A DNA stretch of 64,000 nucleotides, from NCBI RefSeq assembly GCF_013266755.1, contig NZ_JABRWJ010000006.1, positions 434,001 to 498,000 on the forward strand. Direction: 5' to 3'. The first letter of the stretch is position 1. Each line of letters begins with the position of its first letter. Source of the DNA: Pseudaquabacterium terrae. Its GTDB lineage: Bacteria > Pseudomonadota > Gammaproteobacteria > Burkholderiales > Burkholderiaceae_C. Positions 27,367-35,590 of this stretch are shown in pieces. The position numbers were made by a program, and so were the translations under genes. The notes under the pieces are model-generated. The model worked only from the letters and a program-made list of their open reading frames with translations. It was not told the DNA's origin and did no database searches.

Positions 27367-28308
27367 GTGGACGAACGCCGCGTCGAGACCCTGTGGTCGC
27401 ACCTGCATTGGCTGACGGTGCTCGGCACCGCCGGCAGCTTCACCGCCGCCGCGCAGCGCCTGGCCGTCAGCAAGGCGGCGATGAGCGCGCGCATCGCCGA
27501 GCTCGAACGTGCCGCCGGCGTGCCGCTGGTGCGGCGCACGACCCGCAGCGTGCGGCTGACCGAAGCGGGGCAGCAGCTGGTCGATGCGACGCGGGGCGCC
27601 TTCGAGGACATCGGCACTGCCTTCGCCGGCATCAAGGACCTGGCGGCCGCACCGCGCGGACTGCTGCGGCTGACCGCGCCGGTGGCGCTGGCACGCCAGC
27701 AGATCGTGCCGCGGCTGCCGGAGTTCCTGCGCGCGCATCCGGAGGTGCGCATCGAGCTCGACCTGTCGGACCGGCTGGTCCCGCTGGCGCAGGAAGGCTT
27801 CGATCTGGCGATCCGCCACACGCACGCGCCTCCGGAGACGCATGTCGCGTGGACGCTGTGCACGACGCGCTCCGTGCTGGTCGCGAGCCGTGCTTACCTG
27901 CGCCGGCGCGGCACGCCGGCCGAGCCCGCCGACCTGGCGCAGCATGACTGCCTGCACTACCTGCGTGCCGGCGAGGCGTCGGCCTGGCAGCTGGTGCCCC
28001 AGGCCCAGGGGCGTCGCGCGGCGAAGGTGACGGTGCCGGTGTCGGGCCCTTTTGTCGCCAACAACAGCGAGGCGCTGCGCGAAGCGGCGCAAGGCGGGCT
28101 GGGCATCGCGCTGCTGCCGGACTTCAGCGCGCAGGCGGCGCTGGCCGCCGGCCGGCTGGTGGAAGTGCTGCCGGGATGGCAGCCGGTCGGCAGCTTCGGC
28201 GAGCACCTCTACGCGATCCGGCCCTACAGCCCCTACGTTCCGCGCGCGGTGCAGGCGCTGGTCGGCTACCTGCGTGAGTCCCTGCGCGAGGGCTTCGGCG
28301 TTTCCTAG
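27367..28308 (+). CDS. LysR-family transcriptional regulator
   Basis: About 313 residues. The winged HTH is at the N-terminus (GSFTAAAQRLAVSKAAMSAR, then LVRRTTRSVRLTEAG), followed by an effector domain (PRGLLRLTAPVALARQQIVP). It belongs to the large DsdC/AaeR-like subgroup with the RTTRSVRLT wing. It is divergent from mmsA, so it probably controls that gene and itself. GTG 27367 is the likely start; an open frame runs back to TTG 27319, but that would cover the operator. The stop overlaps the convergent tetR stop (CTAG). Confidence 0.88.
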   Translation: MDERRVETLWSHLHWLTVLGTAGSFTAAAQRLAVSKAAMSARIAELERAAGVPLVRRTTRSVRLTEAGQQLVDATRGAFEDIGTAFAGIKDLAAAPRGLLRLTAPVALARQQIVPRLPEFLRAHPEVRIELDLSDRLVPLAQEGFDLAIRHTHAPPETHVAWTLCTTRSVLVASRAYLRRRGTPAEPADLAQHDCLHYLRAGEASAWQLVPQAQGRRAAKVTVPVSGPFVANNSEALREAAQGGLGIALLPDFSAQAALAAGRLVEVLPGWQPVGSFGEHLYAIRPYSPYVPRAVQALVGYLRESLREGFGVS

Positions 28309-28946
28309 GTCGGCGGCGGGTCCGGGCGAGCGAACAGCGCGACGGCGCTGCGGCGGATGTCCTGCTTGATCGCCTGCCAGCCGGCGTCGGACTGGACCTC
28401 GAGCCCGCCGAAGATGCGGATGCGGCGCGCGCGCAGCAGCAGGTACTGCACGCCGGCGACCAGCAGCAGCGTCAACGTGCGCAGCTCTGGCCGCTCGGCC
28501 AGTGCCCGGCCGGCGAGCACGCGGGCTGCCTCTTCACCCCAGGCTTCGCGCTCGGCTTCGAGCACGGCGGTCAAGGCGTTGCGCTCGAGCACCTCGGCGG
28601 CGAGGATCTCGATCGTCAGCGGCCGCGCGCGCAGGCCGTCGATGAAGTGCTCGAAGAAGGCCGCCCAGCGTTCGGCCTCGGGGCGCGCCAGCAGGGTCTG
28701 CGGATCGTCGCCGAGCAGCTCGTCGATGCGCGGCCAGAAGCGCCCGCTGGCACCCCAGGCCTGCAGCAGCTCGGGCAGCCCGCCGAAGTAGCGGTAGATC
28801 AACACCTTGTCGACGCCGGCCTCGCGCGCGATCGCGTTGACGCCGATCGCGGCGAAGCCTTCGCGCGCCAGCACTGTGCCGACGGCGCCCAGGATGCGCT
28901 GCTCGGTCGCGCTGCGGTCGCGCGGTGTGCGGGCGGATTCGCTCAT
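28305..28946 (-). CDS. TetR-family transcriptional regulator
   Basis: 213 residues. The N-terminal HTH spans about residues 14-60 (ILGAVGTVLAREGFAAIGVN, AGVDKVLIYRYFGGLPELL). The C-terminal ligand domain has no recognisable signature. It is 31 bases downstream of a nitroreductase gene in the same direction, so both share the promoter at 30174-30202. I infer that it binds the two palindromes there and represses its own operon. Confidence 0.88.
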   Translation of the reverse strand: MSESARTPRDRSATEQRILGAVGTVLAREGFAAIGVNAIAREAGVDKVLIYRYFGGLPELLQAWGASGRFWPRIDELLGDDPQTLLARPEAERWAAFFEHFIDGLRARPLTIEILAAEVLERNALTAVLEAEREAWGEEAARVLAGRALAERPELRTLTLLLVAGVQYLLLRARRIRIFGGLEVQSDAGWQAIKQDIRRSAVALFARPDPPPT

Positions 28947-28977
28947 GACGTCGATTGTGGCGGCCGGCGGGGTGGCC

Positions 28978-30147
28978 TCACGCCTGCCGGATCAGGCTGT
29001 CGAGCGGCCGACGTGGGGCCGGCGCGACCGCGTCGCAGTAGCCGATGCGGCTGAGCATCTGCACGGTGATCGAGCCGTCGTCGCGGCCGATCAGCAGCCG
29101 GTGCAGCGCGTCGTAGTGCGGCTTCATCTCCGGAAACTCCTGCGGCGCCTGGCTCATCGGATGCATCTGCAGGCCGAGCGCCGTCGCCGCGAGCTGCTGG
29201 CGCACGAAGGCGCGGCCGGCCCAGACCTCGGCGCTGCGCGTGTGGCCGGGCGCGGCCTCGGTCGTCAGCCAGACGAAGCCCATCGCGGTGCGGCTGTGCT
29301 CGGCGAAGGTGTTCACGACCTGTTCGAAGGTGCGGCTGCCCGGCACCGGCGCTTCGCTGCGGTCGAACAGGCCGAGCGCGGTCGCCGCGCGCGGCACCAG
29401 GCCATTGATGCTGATGCCGTCGCGGTGACGGCGGATCTCGTCCGGGCCGATGCGCATCAGGCGCGCGCTCTCGAGCGCGGTGCGCGGCGTGCCGACCTCG
29501 ACCCGCGCCGCGGCCAGGCACAACGCGCGCAGGCGCTCCAGCGGCTGCGCCTGCAGCGTGTGGCCGCAGCGCAGGCCGGCCGGTGCATCGGCCGGCAGCG
29601 CATCGAGCAGCGCCGCGACATGCGCCGGATTCACCGGCCGCGTGGTGTCGAAGGGCCGCTTCGCCGTATGGCGGCGAAGGATCTGCGCGAACAGCGGGTC
29701 CTTCGCCGGCGCGCTGGCCGACGTTTCCCAGTGCACCCGCGCGACCGGCCGATCGTCGAGCGTGCGCGGCGCGAATTCGCCCTGGGGAAACAGCTGCAGC
29801 TGCGGCGCCAGCCCGCGTTCGCGCAGCGCGATCAACAGCAGCTCGACGAAGGTGCCCTGGCTGACGACGATCTGCCGGAACCACGGATCGGTCTCCGGCA
29901 GCAGGCGCTGGCGGTCGACGTGCAGGCTGATGGCGTTCGGTTCGCGCAGGTCGACGAGCCAGGGCTGCCGGTTGTGCGAGTTCGGCGCGAGCAGCGCATG
30001 CGCCAGCGCCCAGCGGCGCACATCGGGCTCGTCGCCCGGGCCGGCCCAGGCGGCAAGCGCCTCGTCAGGCAGGGCGGTTGAACAGCCGGCCAGCGTGGAA
30101 CCGAGGACACCACCGCCCACCAGGCGGATGAAACCACGACGTTGCAT
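28978..30147 (-). CDS. Nitroreductase-fold protein with Tat-type lipoprotein signal
   Basis: 389 residues. The start MQRRGFIRLVGGGVLGSTLA has a twin-Arg motif and a possible lipobox (LAGC), so it is exported and may be a lipoprotein. The body resembles the Acg-like/nitroreductase superfamily: ALLAPNSHNRQPWLVDLREP near residue 40, which is the FMN-binding part, and a C-terminal half with TALGLQMHPMSQAPQEFPEM. The substrate is unknown. GGAG stands upstream of ATG 30147; an alternative ATG at 30177 would lie inside operator 1 and the -10 region, so it is unlikely. Confidence 0.8.
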   Translation of the reverse strand: MQRRGFIRLVGGGVLGSTLAGCSTALPDEALAAWAGPGDEPDVRRWALAHALLAPNSHNRQPWLVDLREPNAISLHVDRQRLLPETDPWFRQIVVSQGTFVELLLIALRERGLAPQLQLFPQGEFAPRTLDDRPVARVHWETSASAPAKDPLFAQILRRHTAKRPFDTTRPVNPAHVAALLDALPADAPAGLRCGHTLQAQPLERLRALCLAAARVEVGTPRTALESARLMRIGPDEIRRHRDGISINGLVPRAATALGLFDRSEAPVPGSRTFEQVVNTFAEHSRTAMGFVWLTTEAAPGHTRSAEVWAGRAFVRQQLAATALGLQMHPMSQAPQEFPEMKPHYDALHRLLIGRDDGSITVQMLSRIGYCDAVAPAPRRPLDSLIRQA

Positions 30148-30159
30148 CGAGCGCTCCAG

Positions 30160-30175
30160 GTCACTAGAAGGTGAC
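30160..30175. promoter_or_regulatory. Operator palindrome 1 (nitroreductase-tetR operon)
   Basis: GTCAC-TAGAAG-GTGAC. It overlaps the downstream edge of the -10 box on the minus strand. An almost identical copy is at 30185-30200. Confidence 0.65.
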
Positions 30176-30202
30176 ATTAGGATAGTCACTAGTTGGTGAC
30201 AA
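30174..30202 (-). promoter_or_regulatory. Sigma-70 promoter of the nitroreductase-tetR operon
   Basis: Read on the minus strand: -35 TTGTCA (30202-30197), 17-base spacer, -10 TAATGT (30179-30174). Transcription would start at about 30167, twenty bases before the ATG. The operator palindromes flank and overlap it. Confidence 0.6.
30185..30200. promoter_or_regulatory. Operator palindrome 2 (nitroreductase-tetR operon)
   Basis: GTCAC-TAGTTG-GTGAC. Centre-to-centre distance to copy 1 is 25 bp. It covers part of the -35 box and the spacer. Confidence 0.65.
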
Positions 30203-30212
30203 TGCAAGCGGG

Positions 30213-30246
30213 CAAAAAAATGCCCACCGAGTGATCGGCGGGCATT
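30213..30246 (-). terminator. Intrinsic terminator, minus strand
   Basis: Hairpin AATGCCC-ACCGA/TCGG-CGGGCATT (30219-30246) with seven A on the plus strand (30214-30220), giving a U-tail for minus transcripts. It ends the ornithine-cyclodeaminase homologue transcript, 142 bases after its stop, and insulates the nitroreductase promoter. Between stop and terminator there is only a small hairpin GTCCT/AGGAC (about 30250-30266). Confidence 0.75.
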
Positions 30247-30387
30247 GGAAGTCCTCAAAGAAAGGACGTCGTTGGGACCGTCACGGCGAACTGCCCGGTG
30301 GGCTGCTGCGCCGCTGCCGCTGCGCCGGAACAGACCGGCCGTGGCAACCGGGGGCACTGTGCCCCGCGCACCCGGGCGCGGCCATCC

Positions 30388-31320
30388 CTAGAAAGTAGGC
30401 AATCGGGGCGATTCGGCGACGCAGCGGGCGGCGGCCAGATCCCACAGCGCCGATCCGCAGCTCTTGAACAGCACCGGTCCGCGATCCTGACGCGCCGGTT
30501 GTTCGGCGAGCGTCGCGCAGTCGGTGAGCGTCAGCCCGGCGGCGATCAGGTCGCCGGCTTCGTGGCGAGCGGCGGCGCTGTCGATCACCACCTGGCCGCG
30601 CTCGGCGATGTCGCGCGTCAGCGCAGGGTCGAGCTCGATCATCGCCGGCGTGAAGGCGCCGATCGCGGCGACGAAGGCGTCGTCGCGCACCGTGCCACGC
30701 AGGCAGACGGCCTGCGCCGGCGTGCAGGTGACGATCATCGGGCAGCGCTGCAGTGCCGCATCGAGGTCGGTGGCGACCTCGGCGAACAGGCCGTGCTGGT
30801 GCAAGGTCTGCGTGAACGCGCGTCCGGAGGCCGGCGTGCGGCCGCTCACCCAGACTTCGTCGACGCCCAGGGCCTCGGTGAACGCGGCGACGTGCGCCAG
30901 CGCCTGCACCCCCGTGCCGATGACCAGCAGCGGGCCGACCGGCCGCGGCGCGAGCCGGTGCGCGGCGTACAAGGTCACCGCCGCGGTGCGGCGCGCGGTG
31001 ACGGTCGGCCCGTCGAGCAGCGCCAGGCGTTCGCCGGTGCTCGCGCGCACGACCAGCACGTCGCCCAGGATCGCCGGCAGCCCGCGCTCGGGATTGGCCG
31101 CGGCGTAGGTGATCAGCTTGATCGCCGCCAGGTCGCCGGCCGACGCGCTGAGCCAGGCCGGCATCAGGAACCACGAGGTGTCGGTCGCCAGCGGCAGCAC
31201 CCAGCGCTCGGGCGCCTGCACCTGGCCTTGCGCCAGGTCGAGCAGCGTGCGCTCGATCGCGTGCACCAGGGGCGCCCAGGGCAGCGCACGGGCGGTGGCG
31301 GCGGCGTCGTAGACCATCAT
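30388..31320 (-). CDS. Ornithine cyclodeaminase / mu-crystallin family protein
   Basis: 310 residues. The NAD(P) fold is at the centre (GPLLVIGTGVQALAHVAAFT near residue 125), after the family N-terminal part (APERWVLPLATDTSWFLMPA, IKLITYAAANPERGLPAI). Members include ornithine cyclodeaminase, ketimine reductase and delta-1-pyrroline-2-carboxylate reductase. The last, which acts in hydroxyproline or D-amino acid use, is my best guess, since the sequence follows that short subtype. ATG at 31320 or 31317. Divergent from the YecA-like gene with 24 bases between starts. Confidence 0.82.
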   Translation of the reverse strand: MMVYDAAATARALPWAPLVHAIERTLLDLAQGQVQAPERWVLPLATDTSWFLMPAWLSASAGDLAAIKLITYAAANPERGLPAILGDVLVVRASTGERLALLDGPTVTARRTAAVTLYAAHRLAPRPVGPLLVIGTGVQALAHVAAFTEALGVDEVWVSGRTPASGRAFTQTLHQHGLFAEVATDLDAALQRCPMIVTCTPAQAVCLRGTVRDDAFVAAIGAFTPAMIELDPALTRDIAERGQVVIDSAAARHEAGDLIAAGLTLTDCATLAEQPARQDRGPVLFKSCGSALWDLAAARCVAESPRLPTF

Positions 31321-31344
31321 GGTGCCGATGATAGGCAGGCGACA

Positions 31345-32061
31345 ATGCCGCGCATGAATCCCCGTCGGCCTCCGGCGTCGAAACCGACGCGACCGTCGAA
31401 ACCGCCGGCACCCGCGCGGCCGAAGCCGGAAAGCGCGCCGGCGGCCATCGGGCCGCTGAGCGATGCGGAGCTCGGCGAGCTCGAGGCGCTGCTCGACAGC
31501 CTGCCCGCGGGCCACGAGGCGCTCGACATGACGATGGTCGACGGCTACCTCTGCGGCGTGCTGCTGCAGCCGCGGCCGGTGCCCGAGGGCCTGTGGCTGG
31601 CACGCATCGTCGACCTCGACGGCAAGCCGGCGCCTGCGGGCTTTGCGCTGCAGCGGCTGGCCGAGCTGGCGCGCCGCCGCCACGACGAGCTGAATCGCGC
31701 GATCGAGCGCCGCGGCTGGTTCGATCCGTGGGTCTACGAGCTCGACGACGAGGCGAGCCCGTCGGAGGCGGTGCTGCCGTGGGTGGCGGGCTTCGCCGCT
31801 GCGCTGGACACGTTTCCGGCGCTGATCGAGCGCCACGAGGAGGCGATCCTCGAGCCGCTGGCGACGCTCTACCGGCACTTCGATCCCGACGATCTCGAGG
31901 ACGCCGATGCCTTGCTCGCCGAGATCGAGACGCTGGAGCTGCCGGTCGACCTGCCGGAAGCGGTCGAGGATCTCGTGCGCAGCGTGCTGCTGATCGCCGA
32001 TGTCGTGCGGCCGCAGGCGGCCGCCGCCACGCCGCGCCGCGGCCCGCCGCGCCGGCGTTAG
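31345..32061 (+). CDS. YecA/UPF0149-family protein
   Basis: 238 residues. A Pro/Lys/Arg-rich N-terminal tail (about 35 residues) precedes the UPF0149 helical domain: LSDAELGELEALLDSLPAG, ALDMTMVDGYLCGVLLQPR and VLPWVAGFAAALDTFP. The usual C-terminal SEC-C zinc motif is absent and the protein ends in a basic tail (TPRRGPPRRR). Function of the family is not established. The last four bases overlap the convergent Hsp70 gene. Confidence 0.8.
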   Translation: MPRMNPRRPPASKPTRPSKPPAPARPKPESAPAAIGPLSDAELGELEALLDSLPAGHEALDMTMVDGYLCGVLLQPRPVPEGLWLARIVDLDGKPAPAGFALQRLAELARRRHDELNRAIERRGWFDPWVYELDDEASPSEAVLPWVAGFAAALDTFPALIERHEEAILEPLATLYRHFDPDDLEDADALLAEIETLELPVDLPEAVEDLVRSVLLIADVVRPQAAAATPRRGPPRRR

Positions 32062-33350
32062 GCGAACACCCGGCGCGCGTGCACGCCCAGCCCCTGCGCG
32101 ACGCTGGCGAACCGGTCGCCGCGCATCACGCGGGAGCCCGGAAAGCGCGCGGCAATGCGCTCGGCCAGCGGCCGGAAGCCGGTCGAGCCGCCGGTGAAGT
32201 ACAGCGCGTCGACGCGGTGATTGGCGAGGCCGGCCTGGCTCAGCGTTTCGTCGGCGGCGCGCACGATGCGCTCGAGGTCGGCATCGAGCGCGGCGACCGT
32301 TGCCGGCTCGTCGATCGCCGCCGACAGCCCGGCCTCGATCAGCGCCAGGTCGATCTGCGCCGCACCGCTTTCGGCGACGGCGATCTTCGCGCTCTCGGCC
32401 TGACCGATCAGCGCATGGCCCAGGCGCGCCTCGATCACCGCCATCAGGCGCCGGTGCTGCTGCAGATCGGCGTAGAAGCTCTTCATGCGCCGCAGCTCGC
32501 CGACCCGCGCCGGTGCATAGACGGTGTTGATCAGGTGCCAGGTCGCGAGGTCGAAGTACACCTTGCTCGGCACTTCGCGCCCGGTCGGCCCGACGCCGCG
32601 GTAGCCGCAGACCGGCAGGATGCGGGCGAGCTCGATGTGGCGGTCGAAGTCGGTGCCGGCGATGTGCACGCCGTGGTTGCCGAGGATGTCGTCCTTGCGA
32701 TCGACGCGCTGCCGGCGCGCCGGGCCGACCCGCACCAGCGAGAAGTCCGAGGTGCCGCCGCCAATGTCGGCGACCAGCACCAGCTGTTCGTCGTCAATGG
32801 TCGTCTCGTAGTCCAGCGCCGCGGCGATCGGCTCGAACTGGAAGCTGATGTCGCGAAAGCCGACCTCGCGCGCGGCGCGCTCCAGCGCGGCCTGCGCGGC
32901 GCGGTCGCGTTCGGGCTCGTCGTCGACGAAGAACACTGGTCGGCCGAGCACCGCGCGCCGCAGCGGCGCGCCCGCCTGGGTCTCGGCCAGGGACTTCAGA
33001 TGACGCAGGTAACCCGAGACGACGTCCAGGTAGCGCACCGAGCGGCCGGCGCCGACTTCGGTCGCCTGGTCGGCGAGCGTCGAGCCGAGGATGCTCTTCA
33101 TCGAGCGCATCAGCCGGCCCTCGTGGCCCTCGACATAGGTGGCGACCGCCGCGCGGCCATAGTGGCGCTGCGGCTCTTCGTGCGGCGCGAGGCCCTCGAC
33201 GCCGTAGAACACGGCGGTGGGCATCGTCCGCTGCCCCGGCTCGAGCTCGACCAGCGTGACGCCGGTCGGTGTCGGCAGCGCAATGGCCGAGTTCGAGGTG
33301 CCGAAGTCGATCGCGCAGAAGTCGGTGGCGGGGTGCAGGGGGTCGGGCAT
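32058..33350 (-). CDS. Hsp70-family protein (YegD type)
   Basis: 430 residues with the actin/Hsp70 ATPase fold only, and no substrate-binding domain of DnaK type. Phosphate loops are IDFGTSNSAIA near residue 15 and VADIGGGTSDFSLV near 200; the adenosine motif FTGGSTGFRPLAERI is near 385. Order and size match E. coli YegD, whose role is unknown. No DnaJ or GrpE gene is adjacent. Start ATG 33350; dadA lies upstream in the same direction. Confidence 0.88.
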   Translation of the reverse strand: MPDPLHPATDFCAIDFGTSNSAIALPTPTGVTLVELEPGQRTMPTAVFYGVEGLAPHEEPQRHYGRAAVATYVEGHEGRLMRSMKSILGSTLADQATEVGAGRSVRYLDVVSGYLRHLKSLAETQAGAPLRRAVLGRPVFFVDDEPERDRAAQAALERAAREVGFRDISFQFEPIAAALDYETTIDDEQLVLVADIGGGTSDFSLVRVGPARRQRVDRKDDILGNHGVHIAGTDFDRHIELARILPVCGYRGVGPTGREVPSKVYFDLATWHLINTVYAPARVGELRRMKSFYADLQQHRRLMAVIEARLGHALIGQAESAKIAVAESGAAQIDLALIEAGLSAAIDEPATVAALDADLERIVRAADETLSQAGLANHRVDALYFTGGSTGFRPLAERIAARFPGSRVMRGDRFASVAQGLGVHARRVFA

Positions 33351-33418
33351 GGCGCAATGGCAGCAGCCCGGGACCTGAGGTGGTGCCGGGCTGCGGGTCG
33401 AAGGGCGGGGGCGCGATT

Positions 33419-34747
33419 CTAGGGGCGGGCGCCTTGCGGTGCGGCGACCGTCACGCGCGGGCGGCGCGTCGGCAGGCTGTTGCCACAGAAGGCGTAGTTG
33501 AGCGCGGGCCGCTTGCCGCTGATCAGCTCGGCCAGCGCCTGGCCCGAACCCGCGCCGTGGGTCCAGCCCAGCGTGCCGTGGCCCGTGTTCAGCCACAGGT
33601 TGGCGATCTTGCTGCGGCCGATGTAGGGCAGGTTGCTCGGCGTGCTCGGGCGCAGGCCGGTCCAGAAGTTCGGCTCGCTGGTGTCGGCGACGCCGGGGAA
33701 CAGCTCCTCGTAGCGTTGCACCAGCGCGGCGCAGCGCTTGCGGGCGGTCGCGCCGTCGAGGCCGAGGTCATAACCCGCCAGCTCCGCGGTGCCGGCGATG
33801 CGCACCTGGTCCCCCAGCCGGGAGATCGCCAGCTTGCGCGTGTCGTCGAGCAGGCTGACGACGCTGGCGTCGTCCGGCCGCTTGAGCTTCAGCGTCGCCG
33901 AGTAGCCCTTGGCCGGGTAGACGTTGAGCCAGATGCCCAGCGGGCGCAGCAGCGGCGCGCTGAACGAGCCGAGCGCGGTGACGTATTGGTCGCCGCGCAC
34001 CGTCAGCGCGGTGCCGTCGCGCAGGTGGCGCACGCGCACGCCGTCGATCAGGCCGCCGCGGCGCTCGAAACCGTCGATCGCCGTCTCGTGCAGGAAGGTC
34101 GCACCCCGCGTGCGGCAGAGGTTCGCCAGGCGCTGCGTGAAGACGCGGGCATCGCCCGACTCGTCGCTGGGCGTGAAGGTGCCGCCGTGGATGCGGTCGC
34201 CGAAGGCGCGCAAGGCGGGTTCGATCTGCAGCACCTCGTCGCGGCCGAGCACGCGGCGGTCAACGCCGTAACGGCGCATCAGCTCGGCAGCTTGCGCGCC
34301 GCTGTCGAAGTCGGCCTGCGACGAGAAGAAGTGCAGGATGCCGCGCTCGAGGCGCTGGTACTCGATGCCGGTCTGCGCGACGACACCCTTCAGCGACTCG
34401 TGGCTGTAGCGGCCCAGCGCGACCAGCTGGCGCACGTTGCGCTCGAAGGCGGCGTCGGTGCACTGCGTCAGGAACGACAGGCCCCAGCGCCACTGGTGCG
34501 GATCGAGCTTGGGCCGGAACAGCAGCGGCGAATCGTCGCGAAGCAGCCACTTCGCGACCTTCAGTGGCGCGCCGGCATGGGCCCAGGGCTCGCAGAAGCT
34601 GACCGAGATCTGCGCGCCGTTGGCGAAGCTGGTCTCCAGCGCGGCGTCGGGCTGGCGGTCGATCACGGTGACCTGGTGGCCTTGCTGCAGCAGGTGCCAG
34701 GCGGTGGAAACGCCGATGATGCCGGCGCCGAGGACGATGACTTTCAT
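33419..34747 (-). CDS. dadA: D-amino acid dehydrogenase (DadA)
   Basis: 442 residues; a membrane-associated FAD enzyme that oxidises D-amino acids, mainly D-alanine, to 2-oxoacids and passes electrons to the respiratory chain. The FAD motif is VIVLGAGIIGVSTAWHL at the N-terminus; conserved DadA blocks include ETSFANGAQISVSFCEPWA, TPSDESGDARVF and NTGHGTLGWTHGAGSG near the C-terminus. The usual partner racemase dadX is not adjacent. A LysE-type exporter gene lies upstream with a 32-base gap, which links D-amino acid use with amino acid export. Confidence 0.92.
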   Translation of the reverse strand: MKVIVLGAGIIGVSTAWHLLQQGHQVTVIDRQPDAALETSFANGAQISVSFCEPWAHAGAPLKVAKWLLRDDSPLLFRPKLDPHQWRWGLSFLTQCTDAAFERNVRQLVALGRYSHESLKGVVAQTGIEYQRLERGILHFFSSQADFDSGAQAAELMRRYGVDRRVLGRDEVLQIEPALRAFGDRIHGGTFTPSDESGDARVFTQRLANLCRTRGATFLHETAIDGFERRGGLIDGVRVRHLRDGTALTVRGDQYVTALGSFSAPLLRPLGIWLNVYPAKGYSATLKLKRPDDASVVSLLDDTRKLAISRLGDQVRIAGTAELAGYDLGLDGATARKRCAALVQRYEELFPGVADTSEPNFWTGLRPSTPSNLPYIGRSKIANLWLNTGHGTLGWTHGAGSGQALAELISGKRPALNYAFCGNSLPTRRPRVTVAAPQGARP

Positions 34748-34779
34748 GGGTGAGCGGATAGAGAGCGTGGAAGGAGGAA

Positions 34780-35400
34780 TCAGGGGTGCAGCAGCTGGAA
34801 CGCCGTGGCCGCCATGACGAGCGCGATGAACGCGTCGATGACACGCCAGACACCGGGGCGGGCGAGCTTCGGCGCCAGCGCTGCCGCGCCGTAGCCGAGC
34901 GCTGCGAACCACATCAGCGAAGCCAATCCGGCGCCGAGCGCGAAGGCTTGCTTGTGCGCCAGGTCGAAACCGGCCGCCGCCGCGCCGAGCAGCACGACGG
35001 TGTCGAGGTAGACATGCGGGTTGAGCCAGGTCACCGCGGCGGCGGTCGCCAGCGTGCCGGACAGCGGAACGCGCGAACCGTCGTCGATCAATGCCGCGTT
35101 GCTGCGCCAGGCCCGCAGCGCCGCGCGCCAGGCGTACCAGGCGAGGAAGGCGGCGCCGATCCAGCGCAGGGCCTGCGTCGCCACCGGCGAGCCGGCCACC
35201 AGCGCGCCGAGGCCGAACACGCCGAGCACCGTCAGCACCCAGTCGGACAGTGCACACAGCAGCACCACCGGGCCGACATGCGACCGCAACAGGCCCTGGC
35301 GCAGCACGTAGGCGTTCTGCGCGCCGATCGCGACGATCAGCCCGGCCATCATCAGCCAGCCTTGCAGCAGCGGCAGCGGCAGCGAGCTGGGGGCGTTCAT
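34780..35400 (-). CDS. LysE/ArgO-family amino acid exporter
   Basis: 206 residues with about six membrane helices. The family signature GLIVAIGAQNAYVLRQGL is near residue 20, and AVTWLNPHVYLDTVVLLGA near 122 is typical of LysE/ArgO, which export lysine or arginine. The usual divergent LysG/ArgP regulator gene is missing; instead prsT is divergent. A short palindrome, TTTCATGAAA, and a partly overlapping ATGAA/TTCAT repeat lie upstream. Confidence 0.9.
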   Translation of the reverse strand: MNAPSSLPLPLLQGWLMMAGLIVAIGAQNAYVLRQGLLRSHVGPVVLLCALSDWVLTVLGVFGLGALVAGSPVATQALRWIGAAFLAWYAWRAALRAWRSNAALIDDGSRVPLSGTLATAAAVTWLNPHVYLDTVVLLGAAAAGFDLAHKQAFALGAGLASLMWFAALGYGAAALAPKLARPGVWRVIDAFIALVMAATAFQLLHP

Positions 35401-35468
35401 GTGCGGCGGGAAGAGGCGGGGGCCATGGCGCGGGATTCTGTGGAGTCGAGCAGCGTTTGAGTAGTGCG

Positions 35469-35490
35469 TTTCATGAAATTACGGCTTCAT
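35469..35490. promoter_or_regulatory. Possible operator upstream of lysE
   Basis: TTTCATGAAA (35469-35478) overlaps an ATGAA-N8-TTCAT inverted repeat (35473-35490) in a short AT-rich island 69-90 bases before the exporter start. It could bind a LysR-type regulator encoded elsewhere. Confidence 0.3.
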
Positions 35491-35590
35491 CTCAATTGCT
35501 AATAATCCGAGCCGGCCATTGCTCGCAATTTCGCACGCTGTGGCTCGCCGCTCTCCCGACTCGTCCCGCGCCGTCCCGTAGCATCGCGCG

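Noticed and set aside
30250-30266. Small hairpin GTCCT/AGGAC between the ornithine-cyclodeaminase homologue and its terminator considered as an sRNA
   Set aside because: Five base pairs only, no promoter and within a 3' untranslated region.
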